Below, piece by piece: positions 29,978 through 40,038 of a DNA stretch of 64,000 nucleotides. Origin of the DNA: Streptomyces sp. NBC_01689 (GTDB lineage Bacteria > Actinomycetota > Actinomycetes > Streptomycetales > Streptomycetaceae); NCBI RefSeq assembly GCF_036250675.1, contig NZ_CP109592.1, positions 4,588,001 to 4,652,000 on the forward strand, in the 5' to 3' direction. Position numbers and translations under genes: made by a program. Positions within the stretch are counted from its first letter, which is position 1, and the number at the start of each line of letters is the position of its first letter. A model generated the notes under the pieces. That model was not told where the DNA came from. It saw nothing but the letters and a program-made list of their open reading frames with translations, and searched no databases.

Positions 29978-32095
29978 ATGGCGCCACAACGGAACACCGG
30001 AGTGGATCCGGAAGCGGGCCTTCCCGAATATTCAGGGCAGTACCGCCTTCAGGAGCGTCTCGGGTCCGGCGGCATGGGCGTGGTCCATCTGGCCCGCAGC
30101 GCCTCGGGGCTGCGGCTCGCCGTCAAGGTTGTGCACGCCGAGTTCGCTCAGAACCCTGAGTTCAGAGGGCGATTTCGACAGGAGGTCGCTGCCGCGCGCC
30201 GGGTGAGCGGGGCGTTCACGGCGCCCGTGGTCGATGCGGACCCGGAGGCCGGACGGCCCTGGATGGCGACCCTGTTCATACCGGGCCCGACCCTCGCGGA
30301 GCAGGTGAAACAGAACGGCCCGCTGTCCGCATCCCAGTTGCGTCGGCTCATGGCCGGACTGGCCGAGGCTCTGCGCGACATCCATCGAGTAGGCGTCGTA
30401 CACCGGGATCTGAAGCCCAGCAACGTCCTGCTCGCCAAAGACGGTCCCAAGGTCATCGACTTCGGTATCTCGCGCCCCTCCGACAGTGAACTGCGCACCG
30501 AGACGGGCAAGCTGATCGGAACGCCACCCTTCATGGCACCCGAGCAGTTCCGGCGCCCGCGCGACGTCGGGCCTGCCGCGGACATCTTCGCCCTGGGTTC
30601 GGTGATGGTGCACGCGGCGACCGGCCGCGGCCCCTTCGACTCCGACAGCCCCTATGTCGTCGCTTACCAAGTCGTGCACGACGAACCGGATCTGACCGAC
30701 GTACCGGAAAATCTCGCACCACTCGTCACCCGCTGCCTCGCCAAGGAACCCGAGGATCGTCCGACACCGGACGAACTGATGCGGGAACTACGCTCGGTGG
30801 CAGCCTCGTACGACACCCAGACGTTCATTCCGGCGCAGCGCTCCGCCTCCTCTGCCGGTGCCTCCGACGCCGCCGCGGCCGAGGAACCCGCGCCTCCCCG
30901 CACGCAGGGCCCCGGGAGGAGGACGTTCAAGCGCATGGCCCTCACTTTGGGTGCTCTCGCGCTCCTCTCGGGCGGGACACTGGGCACGACGCAGCTGCTC
31001 GGACACGACGACGGCACCGGTGTCCCTACGGACCGTCAGCAGAGCTCCGCATCCCCGGCTTTCACCGGATGGAGCACGAGCCCGGCGGGCCATGCCTCAG
31101 GGATGCCGGGATGCGGCTACGGCCGCGGCAAGTTGTTCTGCGCCCAGCGGGGGCTCACGTACGCTCTCGACCCGGTGGACGGGAAAGTGTTGTGGCGTCA
31201 TGCCTCACCCGACAGGAGTCTCCCGGACGGGGAACCCGTCGTGTCGGGCGGACTCGTACACGTGGTGACCCGGTCCGGACAGCTCCTGGAAGCCCTCGAT
31301 CCGGCATCCGGCACGGTGCGCTGGACGATGGACCTCTCGACGTACGATCGATGGCAGCACGTCGGCGGCATGGTGCTCCTCACCGGGGCCGACGGGACGT
31401 TCACCGGGTTGGACGGGGCCACCGGTGAGAAGCGCTGGAGCCGGAGCCTGCCGGGGCAGACCGCACCGAACATCGCCTCCTTCGCAGGGGACGGACTCGC
31501 CTACGCGACGAGCACGACGGACAACGGAACGCGTACGCGAGTGACCGCGGTGGATCCGAAGACCGGGAACGTGCGGTGGAGCACCCGTATGACCGGCACG
31601 TTGGATGCAGTCGGTACCTGGCGGGGCGCCGTCTACTTCACGTCCGTCACGAAGGACACCGAAACCGAAGCCCTGGTCCGCTACGACCCGGTGGACAAGA
31701 CGTCGCGCCGGGTGAAGATCGGCCTGTCACTGCCGCAGACCCAGGCCGGCGTCCGCGCCGGCACCGTCTACCTGATGAGCACCCTCGGTGCGCTTGTCGC
31801 CGTCGACGTGGACGCCGGGGTGCAGCGCTGGCGCCTGGAGACCTCGGTGAGCCAGGGCTCCGTACCGGCCATCGACGCCAGGCATGTGTACATCACCACC
31901 CCGGACGGACGGCTCCTCGCCGTGGACGCCGCCCGCGGGAAGCTCGTCGGCCAGACCCGGGCTCGGCCGGGAGCCGCGTCCGACCGGGTCGCGGGCTCGC
32001 TGCCCGTCCCCCTGATCGCCGACGGCCGTGTCTACACGGGTGCGCCGGACGGAACCGTGTTCGCGGTGGCGGGGAACGATCCGGCGGCCTGGTGA
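29978..32095 (+). CDS. Membrane Ser/Thr protein kinase with extracellular PQQ-like beta-propeller
   Basis: 705 residues. Cytosolic Hanks-type kinase, about 20-275: glycine loop LGSGGMGVV (29-37), Lys50, catalytic HRDLKPSN (142-149, Asp144), DFG (161-163) and GTPPFMAPEQ (181-190). One membrane helix is at about 320-341. The extracellular part has repeated PQQ-type blades (GKVLWRHASP, GEKRWSRSLP, GNVRWSTRM, GVQRWRLETS, DGRLLAVDAARG), a likely ligand sensor. All catalytic residues are intact. It stands alone, divergent from the SH3 genes. Confidence 0.93.
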   Translation: MAPQRNTGVDPEAGLPEYSGQYRLQERLGSGGMGVVHLARSASGLRLAVKVVHAEFAQNPEFRGRFRQEVAAARRVSGAFTAPVVDADPEAGRPWMATLFIPGPTLAEQVKQNGPLSASQLRRLMAGLAEALRDIHRVGVVHRDLKPSNVLLAKDGPKVIDFGISRPSDSELRTETGKLIGTPPFMAPEQFRRPRDVGPAADIFALGSVMVHAATGRGPFDSDSPYVVAYQVVHDEPDLTDVPENLAPLVTRCLAKEPEDRPTPDELMRELRSVAASYDTQTFIPAQRSASSAGASDAAAAEEPAPPRTQGPGRRTFKRMALTLGALALLSGGTLGTTQLLGHDDGTGVPTDRQQSSASPAFTGWSTSPAGHASGMPGCGYGRGKLFCAQRGLTYALDPVDGKVLWRHASPDRSLPDGEPVVSGGLVHVVTRSGQLLEALDPASGTVRWTMDLSTYDRWQHVGGMVLLTGADGTFTGLDGATGEKRWSRSLPGQTAPNIASFAGDGLAYATSTTDNGTRTRVTAVDPKTGNVRWSTRMTGTLDAVGTWRGAVYFTSVTKDTETEALVRYDPVDKTSRRVKIGLSLPQTQAGVRAGTVYLMSTLGALVAVDVDAGVQRWRLETSVSQGSVPAIDARHVYITTPDGRLLAVDAARGKLVGQTRARPGAASDRVAGSLPVPLIADGRVYTGAPDGTVFAVAGNDPAAW

Positions 32096-32120
32096 AGAGA
32101 CGTACCGGGGCTGGGCAGGC

Positions 32121-32179
32121 CCGCGGCACGATCGAGGGGCCGCCCCCGGTGGGGGGGCGGCCCCTCGATCGTGCCGCGG
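32121..32179. terminator. Long bidirectional terminator hairpin
   Basis: About 27-bp near-perfect inverted repeat (arms start CCGCGGCACGATCGAGGGGC) with a very short loop near 32148-32152, between the convergent kinase and ilvD genes. Confidence 0.9.
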
Positions 32180-32217
32180 TGGGTCGGGCTCGGACCGGCC
32201 CGGTGTGCCGTGGTGGG

Positions 32218-34071
32218 TCAGCCCAGCTTGGAGACGTCGCGCACCGCGCCCTTGTCCGCGCTCGTGGCCATCGCGGCGTACGCGCGGAGGGCGGCCGAGA
32301 CCTTGCGTTCGCGGTTCGCGGGGGCGTAGACGCCGTTCAGCGCGGAGCGGCGGGCGGCCAGCTCCTCGTCGGCGACCAGGAGCTCGATCGACCGGCCCGG
32401 GATGTCGATGCGGATACGGTCGCCGTCCCGGACCAGCGCGATGGTGCCGCCCGAGGCCGCCTCCGGGGAGGCGTGGCCGATCGACAGGCCCGAGGTCCCG
32501 CCGGAGAAGCGGCCGTCGGTGATCAGGGCACAGGTCTTGCCGAGGCCGCGGCCCTTGAGGAAGGAGGTCGGGTAGAGCATCTCCTGCATACCCGGGCCGC
32601 CCTTGGGGCCCTCGTAGCGGATGACCACGACGTCGCCGTGGGTGATCTCCTTCTTGAGGATCTTGTCGACGGCCTCCTCCTGCGACTCGCAGACCACCGC
32701 GGGGCCCTCGAAGGTCCAGATGGACTCGTCGACGCCCGCCGTCTTCACGACGCAGCCGTCCATCGCCAGGTTGCCCTTGAGGACCGCGAGGCCGCCGTCC
32801 TTGGAGTAGGCGTGCTCGGCCGAGCGGATGCAGCCGCCCTCGGCGTCCTCGTCGAGCGCCGCCCAGCGCTCGGACTGCGAGAAGGCCTCGGAGGAGCGGA
32901 CGCCGCCGGGGGCCGCGTACCACAGCTCGACCGCCTCGGGGGACGGGGAGCCCGCGCGCACGTCCCACGTCTTCAGCCAGTCCGAGAGGGACGGGCTGTG
33001 GACGGAGTGGACGTCCTCGTTGAGCAGGCCCGCACGGTGCAGCTCGCCGAGGAGGGCGGGGATGCCACCGGCCCGGTGCACGTCCTCCATGTAGTACGTG
33101 CGGTCCTTCGCGACGTTCGGGGCGACCTTGGCGAGGCACGGCACCCGGCGCGAGACCTCGTTGATCTCGTCGAGACCGAAGGGGACGCCCGCCTCCTGGG
33201 CGGCGGCCAGCAGGTGCAGGATCGTGTTGGTGGAGCCGCCCATGGCGATGTCGAGGGCCATGGCGTTCTCGAAGGCCGCGTGCGTGGCGATGTTGCGCGG
33301 CAGGACCGACTCGTCGTCCTCGTCGTAGTAGCGGCGCGTGATGTCGACCACGGTGCGGGCCGCGTCCTCGTACAGGCCCTTGCGGGCCGTGTGGGTCGCC
33401 AGCACCGAGCCGTTGCCGGGGAGGGAGAGGCCGATCGCCTCGGTCAGGCAGTTCATCGAGTTGGCGGTGAACATGCCGGAACAGGAACCGCAGGTCGGAC
33501 AGGCGTTCTCCTCGATACGGAGGATGTCCTCGTCCGAGATCTTGTCGTTCACCGCGTCGGAGATAGCGTCGACCAGGTCGAGCGTGCGGACCGTGCCGTC
33601 GACCAGGGTGGCGCGGCCGGACTCCATCGGGCCGCCGGAGACGAAGACCGTCGGGATGTTCAGGCGCAGGGCCGCCATCAGCATGCCGGGCGTGATCTTG
33701 TCGCAGTTCGAGATGCAGATCAGGGCGTCGGCGCAGTGGGCCTCCACCATGTACTCGACCGAGTCCGCGATCAGGTCGCGGGAGGGCAGCGAGTACAGCA
33801 TGCCGCCGTGGCCCATCGCGATGCCGTCGTCGACCGCGATGGTGTTGAACTCGCGCGCGATGCCCCCGGCGGCCGTGATGGCCTCGCTGACGATCCGGCC
33901 GACCGGCTGCAGGTGCGTGTGGCCCGGCACGAACTCCGTGAAGGAGTTGGCGACCGCGATGATCGGCTTCCGTCCGATGTCCGCGCCCGGTACACCGGAG
34001 GCGCGCATAAGGGCGCGTGCGCCCGCCATGTTGCGGCCGTGGGTGACTGTGCGGGACCTCAGTTCGGGCAT
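32218..34071 (-). CDS. ilvD: Dihydroxy-acid dehydratase
   Basis: Fe-S dehydratase of branched-chain amino-acid and pantothenate synthesis, making 2-keto acids from 2,3-dihydroxy acids. 617 residues. Cluster-ligand Cys motifs are [11 protein letters not shown] and [39 protein letters not shown] is the C-terminal signature. GAAGGAG lies 8 nt before the ATG. Transcribed alone: terminator downstream and a -10-like TAGGCT about 38 bp upstream (34114-34109). Confidence 0.97.
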   Translation of the reverse strand: MPELRSRTVTHGRNMAGARALMRASGVPGADIGRKPIIAVANSFTEFVPGHTHLQPVGRIVSEAITAAGGIAREFNTIAVDDGIAMGHGGMLYSLPSRDLIADSVEYMVEAHCADALICISNCDKITPGMLMAALRLNIPTVFVSGGPMESGRATLVDGTVRTLDLVDAISDAVNDKISDEDILRIEENACPTCGSCSGMFTANSMNCLTEAIGLSLPGNGSVLATHTARKGLYEDAARTVVDITRRYYDEDDESVLPRNIATHAAFENAMALDIAMGGSTNTILHLLAAAQEAGVPFGLDEINEVSRRVPCLAKVAPNVAKDRTYYMEDVHRAGGIPALLGELHRAGLLNEDVHSVHSPSLSDWLKTWDVRAGSPSPEAVELWYAAPGGVRSSEAFSQSERWAALDEDAEGGCIRSAEHAYSKDGGLAVLKGNLAMDGCVVKTAGVDESIWTFEGPAVVCESQEEAVDKILKKEITHGDVVVIRYEGPKGGPGMQEMLYPTSFLKGRGLGKTCALITDGRFSGGTSGLSIGHASPEAASGGTIALVRDGDRIRIDIPGRSIELLVADEELAARRSALNGVYAPANRERKVSAALRAYAAMATSADKGAVRDVSKLG

Positions 34072-34276
34072 CGTCGCTCGCTCCTTCGGAGAGTTGTGAC
34101 CGGTATCGAGCCTACGCCGCCGCGCCAGGATTCGGACGCGGCGTCCGGAATGCGGGATGCCTGTCTCGGTGCGCGGGTACCGGGGGCGCGGGAGGACGGA
34201 CGGGGACCACGGGCGGCCGGGCGCTGCCGCACGGAGGTCGGGCTCGGGCGCGGGGCGGTCGGGCGCGGGCGGCCGT

Positions 34277-34891
34277 TCACGGCAGGGTGAGGTGGCCCTG
34301 TACCACCGGCGCCACCCGCCTGATGATCGGCTCCAGGTCCGCCGAGGCCAGCGGCTCGACCTTGATCACGTACCGGAGCATCGCCACCCCCACCAGCTGG
34401 GCGGCGGCCAGCTCGGCGCGGATCTCGGCGTCGGGGAGGTCGACGCGCTGGGCGATGCGGCGCAGCAGCTGCGCGGCGATGAGCCGGCGGAAGACGGCCG
34501 CGGCGGTCTCGTTGTTCACGGCGGAACGGATGATCGCCAGGAGGGGCGCGCGAGTGGCCGGGTTCTCCCAGACGCCGAAGATGAAGCGGGTCAGGCGTTC
34601 CCCGATGCCGTCGAGGGGGCCGTCCTCGACGGCCGTGGGAGCCGCCAGGGCGGGGGCGAAGGCGACCTCGACGGCGGCCTCGAAGACCTGTTCCTTGGTG
34701 CCGAAGTAGTGGTGCACGAGGGCCGAGTCGACCCCGGCGGCCTTCGCGATGCCACGGACCGACGTCTTCTCGTAGCCACGCTCCGAGAACTCCTCGCGGG
34801 CCGCGTCGAGGATGCGGTCGCGGGTGGCGGGGGCCGCCTGCGTCTGCGTACGGGAGGGGCGCCCGCGGCGGCGGGGGGCCGCGTCCGTCAC
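34277..34891 (-). CDS. TetR-family regulator
   Basis: 204 residues from a GTG whose last bases overlap the isomerase stop (GTGA, 34891-34888). N-terminal helix-turn-helix: [40 protein letters not shown]. The C-terminal ligand domain fits the TetR_C_17-like type ([22 protein letters not shown]). Preceded by an Arg-rich leader ([12 protein letters not shown]). Coupled with the upstream isomerase-like gene, so it may control that operon. Confidence 0.9.
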   Translation of the reverse strand: MTDAAPRRRGRPSRTQTQAAPATRDRILDAAREEFSERGYEKTSVRGIAKAAGVDSALVHHYFGTKEQVFEAAVEVAFAPALAAPTAVEDGPLDGIGERLTRFIFGVWENPATRAPLLAIIRSAVNNETAAAVFRRLIAAQLLRRIAQRVDLPDAEIRAELAAAQLVGVAMLRYVIKVEPLASADLEPIIRRVAPVVQGHLTLP

Positions 34892-35712
34892 CGGCGGGGC
34901 ACCTTGACGGCGGAGGCGAGGTGCAGGCGGGTGAAGGCGAGTGCCTCGGCGAGATCCGCCTCGCGTTCGGCGCTGGACATCGCGCGGCGGGTGTTGACCT
35001 CGATGACGACATGGCCGTCGAAACCGCCGAGCGCGAGGCGCTCCAGCAGCTCGGCGCAGGGCTGGGTGCCGCGGCCCGGGACCAGGTGCTCGTCCTTGTT
35101 GGAACCGTTTCCGTCGGCCAGGTGGACGTGGCCCAGGCGGTCGGCCATGCGGTCGATCATCTGCAGGGCGTCCGTGCGGGCGGTCGCGGTGTGGCTGAGA
35201 TCGATCGTGTAGTGGCGGTAGTCGTCCTTCGTGACGTCCCAGTCCGGGGCGTACGCGAGCATCTCCCGGTCGCGATAGCGCCAGGGGTACATGTTTTCGA
35301 CGGCGAAGCGTACGTCCGTCTCGTCGGCCATGCGCCAGACGCCGGAGACGAAGTCGCGCACGTACTGGCGCTGCCAGCGGAACGGGGGGTGCACGACGAC
35401 GGTGCTCGCGCCGAGCTTCTCGGCCGCCGCCTGGGCGCGCTGGAGTTTCGTCCACGGGTCGGTGGACCAGACGCGCTGGGTGATGAGCAGGCAGGGGGCA
35501 TGGACGGCGAGGATCGGGATCCGGTGGTGGTCGGAGAGCCGCCGCAGTGCGTCGACGTCCTGGCTGACGGGGTCGGTCCACACCATGACCTCGACACCGT
35601 CGTAACCGAGGCGCGCCGCGATCTCGAAGGCCGTCGCCGTCGACTCCGGATACACGGACGCCGTGGACAGCGCGACCTTCGCATCCGGGATGCGCACCAC
35701 TGGTTCTGCCAC
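34888..35712 (-). CDS. Sugar-phosphate isomerase/epimerase family TIM-barrel protein
   Basis: 274 residues from a GTG. AP-endonuclease-2/xylose-isomerase-like barrel: [88 protein letters not shown]. Metal-binding His/Glu/Asp positions look intact. The start is 7 nt from a -10-like TACTCT (35725-35720), so it is probably leaderless. Substrate unknown. The TetR gene overlaps its stop. Confidence 0.85.
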   Translation of the reverse strand: MAEPVVRIPDAKVALSTASVYPESTATAFEIAARLGYDGVEVMVWTDPVSQDVDALRRLSDHHRIPILAVHAPCLLITQRVWSTDPWTKLQRAQAAAEKLGASTVVVHPPFRWQRQYVRDFVSGVWRMADETDVRFAVENMYPWRYRDREMLAYAPDWDVTKDDYRHYTIDLSHTATARTDALQMIDRMADRLGHVHLADGNGSNKDEHLVPGRGTQPCAELLERLALGGFDGHVVIEVNTRRAMSSAEREADLAEALAFTRLHLASAVKVPRR

Positions 35713-35990
35713 GAGGGACAGAGTACGGGGAGTGGCCTGAGCGCGGGGAGGCGGTGACCCGGGACCCCCTCGAATGGGCCGCGCGGGCTGCGGGGGGGGT
35801 GTCCCCGAGCCGGGGGAGGCCGCGCCCCGGCGGCACCCCGGGCGCCGTACGAAGGGCCCGTCCAGGGGCCGGACATCGCGTGGAGGGCCCGTCCCCGGAC
35901 GGCGGACGGCGCGGAGTGCCCACTACGGACACGTCGGGACGCGGTCCCGTACGGGACCGGGACCGGGACCGGCGGCAGCCGCGCCGGCGG

Positions 35991-36923
35991 CTACACCGTC
36001 TCCATCTGGTCCAGGCGGCGCAGGATGACGCCCTCCCGCAGCGCCCACGGACAGATCTCCAGTGTCTCCACCCCGAAGAGGTCCATCGCCCCCTCCGCGA
36101 CCATCGCCCCCGCGAGCAGCTGCCCCGCCCGCCCCGGGGAGACTCCGGGAAGCTCCGCCCGCTCGCCCACCGTCATCGAGGCGAGCCGCGGCACCCAGTC
36201 CTGCAGCGAGCGCCGCTTCAGCTCCCGCTGCACGTACAGCCCGTCCGTGGAGCGTGCCGCCCCGGCCAGCCGGGCGAGCTGCTTGAAGGTCTTGGAGGTG
36301 GCGACGACGTGGTCGGGGGCACCGAACCGGCTGAACTCCCCCACGGTACGGGCGATCTGGGCCCGGACATGGCGCCGCAGCGCCTTGATCTCGGCCGGGT
36401 CGGCGGGGTCGGTCGGCAGCCAGCCCGCGGTCAGCCGCCCCGCGCCCAGCGGCAGCGACACCGCGGCGTCCGGTTCCTCGTCCAGGCCGTACGCGATCTC
36501 CAGCGATCCCCCGCCGATGTCGAGGACCAGCAGCTTCCCGGCGGACCAGCCGAACCACCGGCGGGCGGCCAGGAACGTCAGCCGGGCCTCCTCCGCGCCG
36601 GTCAGCACCTGGAGCTCGACACCGGTCTCGGTCTGCACCCGGGCCAGGACCTCGTCCGCGTTGCTGGCCTCACGCACGGCGGAGGTCGCGAACGGCAGCA
36701 TCGCCTCGACCCCCTTGTCCTCGGCGGCCTCCAGCGCGTCCCGGACCGTCTCGATGAGTTTGTCGACACCGTCGGAGCCGATCGCCCCGCTCGCGTCGAG
36801 CAGTTGGGCGAGCCGCAATTCGGCCTTGTGCGAGTGCGCGGGCAGCGGGCGCGCGCCAGGGTGTGCATCCACCACCAGCAGGTGCACCGTGTTCGAACCC
36901 ACGTCGAGGACACCGAGTCTCAT
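35991..36923 (-). CDS. Ppx/GppA-family phosphatase
   Basis: 310 residues from the ATG at 36923. ASKHA fold with phosphate-1 motif [19 protein letters not shown] and phosphate-2 [14 protein letters not shown]. Exopolyphosphatase or pppGpp phosphohydrolase are the family activities; short single-domain actinobacterial members are often exopolyphosphatases, so the exact one is open. The ATG is 7 nt after a -10-like TAGCGT (36936-36931), suggesting a leaderless transcript divergent from the cysteine-rich gene. Confidence 0.88.
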   Translation of the reverse strand: MRLGVLDVGSNTVHLLVVDAHPGARPLPAHSHKAELRLAQLLDASGAIGSDGVDKLIETVRDALEAAEDKGVEAMLPFATSAVREASNADEVLARVQTETGVELQVLTGAEEARLTFLAARRWFGWSAGKLLVLDIGGGSLEIAYGLDEEPDAAVSLPLGAGRLTAGWLPTDPADPAEIKALRRHVRAQIARTVGEFSRFGAPDHVVATSKTFKQLARLAGAARSTDGLYVQRELKRRSLQDWVPRLASMTVGERAELPGVSPGRAGQLLAGAMVAEGAMDLFGVETLEICPWALREGVILRRLDQMETV

Positions 36924-36994
36924 GTACGGAACGCTACTGCGACCGGGGCCGCCCGCCGTCCCCGGAGCCGCCTCCGGCGACTTACCCTGGACGC
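36924..36994. promoter_or_regulatory. Divergent pair of leaderless-type promoters
   Basis: Only 71 bp separate the divergent starts at 36923 (ATG, minus) and 36995 (GTG, plus). TAGCGT (36936-36931, minus) is 7 nt from the ATG and TTACCCT (36982-36988, plus) is 6 nt from the GTG. Neither start has a ribosome-binding site. Confidence 0.6.
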
Positions 36995-37855
36995 GTGCCA
37001 AAGACGAAAAAGGCGAAGCCTGACAATTCGACCAAGGGTTCTTCGCAGGCGAAGGCCACGAAGTCCAAGAAGTCCCCGAAGGCGGCGCCGGCGACGGCCG
37101 CGGCGGCCGACGAGAAGGGGCTCGACTTCGCGCGGGCATGGGTGGAGTTTCCGGATCCCGCCGATGACGAGCAGGTCTTCCGGTGCGATCTGACATGGCT
37201 GACCTCTCGCTGGAACTGCATCTTCGGCAGCGGCTGCCAGGGCATCCAGGCCGGCCGCGCCGACGACGGCTGCTGCACGCTGGGGGCCCACTTCTCGGAC
37301 GAGGACGACGAGAAGCGGGTGGCCGGACACGTGGCGAGGCTCACGCCGGACATCTGGCAGCACCACGACATCGGCCTGGAGACGGGCTGGGTGTCGCAGG
37401 ACGAGGACGGCGAGCGCCAGACGCGCCCGTACCAGGGCTCGTGCATCTTCCAGAACCGGCCCGGATTCGCCGGCGGCGCGGGCTGCTCGCTGCACATCCT
37501 GGCGGTCAAGGAGGGCCGCGAGCCGCTGGAGACCAAGCCGGACGTGTGCTGGCAGCTGCCGGTGCGCCGCACGTACGAGTGGATCGACCGGCCCGACGAC
37601 ACCCGGGTGCTCCAGGTCTCGATCGGCGAGTACGACCGCCGCGGCTGGGGTCCGGGCGGCCATGACCTGCACTGGTGGTGCACGTCGGCGACCTCGGCGC
37701 ACGGAGCGGGCGACCCGGTGTACGTCTCGTACCGTCCGGAGCTCGTGGAGCTGATGGGCAAGGCCGGGTACGACCGGCTGGTGGAGCTCTGTGAGCAGCG
37801 GCTGGCCGCGCAGCTCCCCCTGCTCGCACCGCATCCCGCGGACCCGGTCGCCTGA
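36995..37855 (+). CDS. Conserved cysteine-rich protein of unknown function
   Basis: 286 residues from the GTG at 36995. The N-terminal 40 residues are Lys/Ser/Ala-rich ([20 protein letters not shown]) and look disordered. The body has Cys at 64, 75, 81, 93, 94 and more later ([36 protein letters not shown]), a layout suggesting bound metal or an Fe-S cluster, like DUF3109-type proteins. No experimentally known role comes to mind. Ends 3 bp from the convergent gene. Confidence 0.7.
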   Translation: MPKTKKAKPDNSTKGSSQAKATKSKKSPKAAPATAAAADEKGLDFARAWVEFPDPADDEQVFRCDLTWLTSRWNCIFGSGCQGIQAGRADDGCCTLGAHFSDEDDEKRVAGHVARLTPDIWQHHDIGLETGWVSQDEDGERQTRPYQGSCIFQNRPGFAGGAGCSLHILAVKEGREPLETKPDVCWQLPVRRTYEWIDRPDDTRVLQVSIGEYDRRGWGPGGHDLHWWCTSATSAHGAGDPVYVSYRPELVELMGKAGYDRLVELCEQRLAAQLPLLAPHPADPVA

Positions 37856-37858
37856 CCG

Positions 37859-39610
37859 TCAGGACGGGACCGGGTCGTCGGTGCCCGCGGGCGGCGGGGC
37901 CGACCCGCCGGGGTCCGACGGGTGCGAGTCCGTGGGGGTGGGTGTCGGGGACGGGCCGGTCGGTGTCGGCGACGGGTCGGGTGAGGGCGTCGCCGAGCCG
38001 GGGCCGGACGGCGTGGGGGCGCCCGTCCCCTGGCCGGACCCGGACCCCCCGGGCGCGGACGGGCGCGCGTTCCCGTATCCGCCGATGGTGACCACGGCGC
38101 CCGCGGGCGCGATCGCCACCCGCGCGCTCCAGGCACCCACCGGCTGGCGGAGCTGATCGACGTACACCTTGACCGTCACGGTCTCCCCGGGGGCGATCGT
38201 GCCCGACGACCGGCTCAGGTAGAGCCAGGGCGCTCCGGAGCGCGCGGACCAGTGGACGGGTGAACTCCCGGACGCGGTCAGGGTGATGAGGGTGGTGTCG
38301 CCGCTGCCCGTGGCCCGCACGGAGAGCTGTCCGGCGGCGCTGCCCGCGCCCGCGGCGCTGGTGACCTCCACCGACACGTCGGGCGTGCCGTCGCTCTTGG
38401 CGAAGCGGTGGCCGGGTCTGGTGCTGGCGTTGCCCGCGTTCTCGTAACCGCCCCCGCCCGTGCCGTCGATGCCGTCGTGGCCGTGCGCCTCGCTCGCGGT
38501 GGCCGGGCGCCCGTCCGCGCCCTCCCCGGTGAGGGGCGCGCCGCGGTAGGCCGCCCAGAGGGCGAGCACAGGCGCGGCGACGACGGTGGCGACGACGGTC
38601 GTGGTGACGGCGCGCGCCCGCAGCCGGTCCCGGCGGGCGGCCCGGTCCTTGGGGTCCATCGGGAAGCCGCGCCGGTCGAAGCGCGGCGCGGCGGCGCCCC
38701 GGGTCCGCGGGGCGTGCGCCAGCGCGACGTGCAGGGCGGCGCGCGGGGCCTGCAGGACGGGGAGCGCGGCGGGCGTGACGCTCGTGCCCGGCCAGGTACC
38801 GGGCGCGGCGCGCTCGGCCGTGCGGCGGCAGCGCGGGCAGTCGTCGACGTGCCGGACGAGCTCGCGGCGCAGCCCGGCGCTCAGGACCAGCCGGCTGTCG
38901 CCGGTGAGGCGGGCGACGCTCGGGCAGGTGCCGGTCTCGACGACGGCGAGCGCGGCGCGGGTGCGTTCGACCTCGCAGGCGGCGGAGGCGAGCAGCTCAC
39001 GCGCCTTCGTGGTGTCCATGCCGAGGACGGCGGCGACCTCGGGGGCGGCGAGCTGGTGGCGGACGGCGAGTTCGAGCGCCTCCCGCTGCTCGGGGGTGGT
39101 CCCGGCGGCCTCCGGCCAGGCCAGCAGGGCGAGTTCGCGCTGTCGCAGGGTCCGGACCTCGTCCGAGACGGGGACGGCGAGCGCCTCGGCCGCGCGCCGG
39201 TCGGCGGCCTCCTTCTCGCCCTTGGCGGTCGCGGGGCGCCCGGAGGCGTGGGTCGCCTGGTGTCTGCGCCGGGCCTCGGCGAGCCCCCGCAGGCAGGACC
39301 AGCGGGCGAGCGCGTACAGCCAGGCCCGGCGGTCGTCCGGGGAGTCCGGGCCGCGCTGGCCCCGGCGGTCGGCGAGGGCGAGGACGTCACCGAGCGCGAC
39401 GGTGGCCGCGTCGTGGTCGCACAGCACGGACAGGCAGTAGGTGAACAGGCCGTCCAGATAGGGCTCGTAGCGCGCGGGAGGGTGCTGGGCCATCGTGCGG
39501 GCCGCTGCGCCACGGGACAGTGCCACCCGCTTGCGCGCCGCGCCGTGCGCCCGGTGTGCGCCGGTGGTGTGCGTGGTGTGTGTCGAGGTCTCCGGACTGC
39601 TGCTCATCAC
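37859..39610 (-). CDS. Membrane protein fusing sigma-like, zinc anti-sigma-like and BACON domains
   Basis: 583 residues (a second Met lies one codon in). About 45-110 resembles sigma region 2 (YLDGLFTYCLSVL, RAWLYALARWSCLRGL), and about 174-212 resembles region 4 (EQREALELAVRHQL, EVAAVLGMDTTKARELL). At 254-261 HVDDCPRC fits the HxxxCxxC anti-sigma zinc motif. One membrane helix is at about 334-354, then a BACON domain (about 408-505, with VTSAAGAGSAAGQLSVRATG and WLYLSRSSGTIAPGETVTVK) and a Pro/Thr-rich tail. All of this is one unbroken frame. Function unknown. Confidence 0.8.
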   Translation of the reverse strand: MMSSSPETSTHTTHTTGAHRAHGAARKRVALSRGAAARTMAQHPPARYEPYLDGLFTYCLSVLCDHDAATVALGDVLALADRRGQRGPDSPDDRRAWLYALARWSCLRGLAEARRRHQATHASGRPATAKGEKEAADRRAAEALAVPVSDEVRTLRQRELALLAWPEAAGTTPEQREALELAVRHQLAAPEVAAVLGMDTTKARELLASAACEVERTRAALAVVETGTCPSVARLTGDSRLVLSAGLRRELVRHVDDCPRCRRTAERAAPGTWPGTSVTPAALPVLQAPRAALHVALAHAPRTRGAAAPRFDRRGFPMDPKDRAARRDRLRARAVTTTVVATVVAAPVLALWAAYRGAPLTGEGADGRPATASEAHGHDGIDGTGGGGYENAGNASTRPGHRFAKSDGTPDVSVEVTSAAGAGSAAGQLSVRATGSGDTTLITLTASGSSPVHWSARSGAPWLYLSRSSGTIAPGETVTVKVYVDQLRQPVGAWSARVAIAPAGAVVTIGGYGNARPSAPGGSGSGQGTGAPTPSGPGSATPSPDPSPTPTGPSPTPTPTDSHPSDPGGSAPPPAGTDDPVPS

Positions 39611-40038
39611 CCGTGCGACCGTAGGTGCCCGACGGCGACCCCTTCTTCCCCCTTGAGCATATTTAATCCGTACGGGTGAAACGATCCCTCATAAGGGGAC
39701 ACCGGCCTCCGATTCCGTGGCCTGGACCTCCACGGGCGGCGACGGACGGGGGGCGCGCGACGGTTCCCGCCCGGCGGACGCCCCCGGCGCGGCCGACGTG
39801 ACGGGGAGCGGGCCGGCACCGCCGCCCCCGCGGCCGGAAGGGGACCGGCGACGGCCTCGCGGCCCGGACCGAGACCGGACCGGACGCGGCACGGAGCCGC
39901 ACGGAGCGGGACCGGACCCCCGGCACGGAGCCGCACGGAGCCGCACTGGCACCGAAATGTCGGCGGACATGACAGCGGGGCAGGGCGGCGGACATGACGG
40001 CCGGCCGCGTTGTCGGTGGCCTCGGCTACGGTTCGGTC
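39611..40038. other. Divergent intergenic region with short GC-rich repeats
   Basis: 428 bp. No gene is supported. Contains a repeat GGCACGGAGCCGCACGGAG-like unit at about 39888-39906 and 39922-39940, plus several GGACC/CCGGACC runs. A TACGGT at 40027-40032 is 6 nt before the radA ATG, so radA may be leaderless. Confidence 0.5.

Noticed and set aside
34277..35932. 551-residue fusion of the TetR frame with upstream sequence
   Set aside because: The upstream part is a shadow of the isomerase gene; GTG at 34891 with GTGA coupling gives a normal TetR length.
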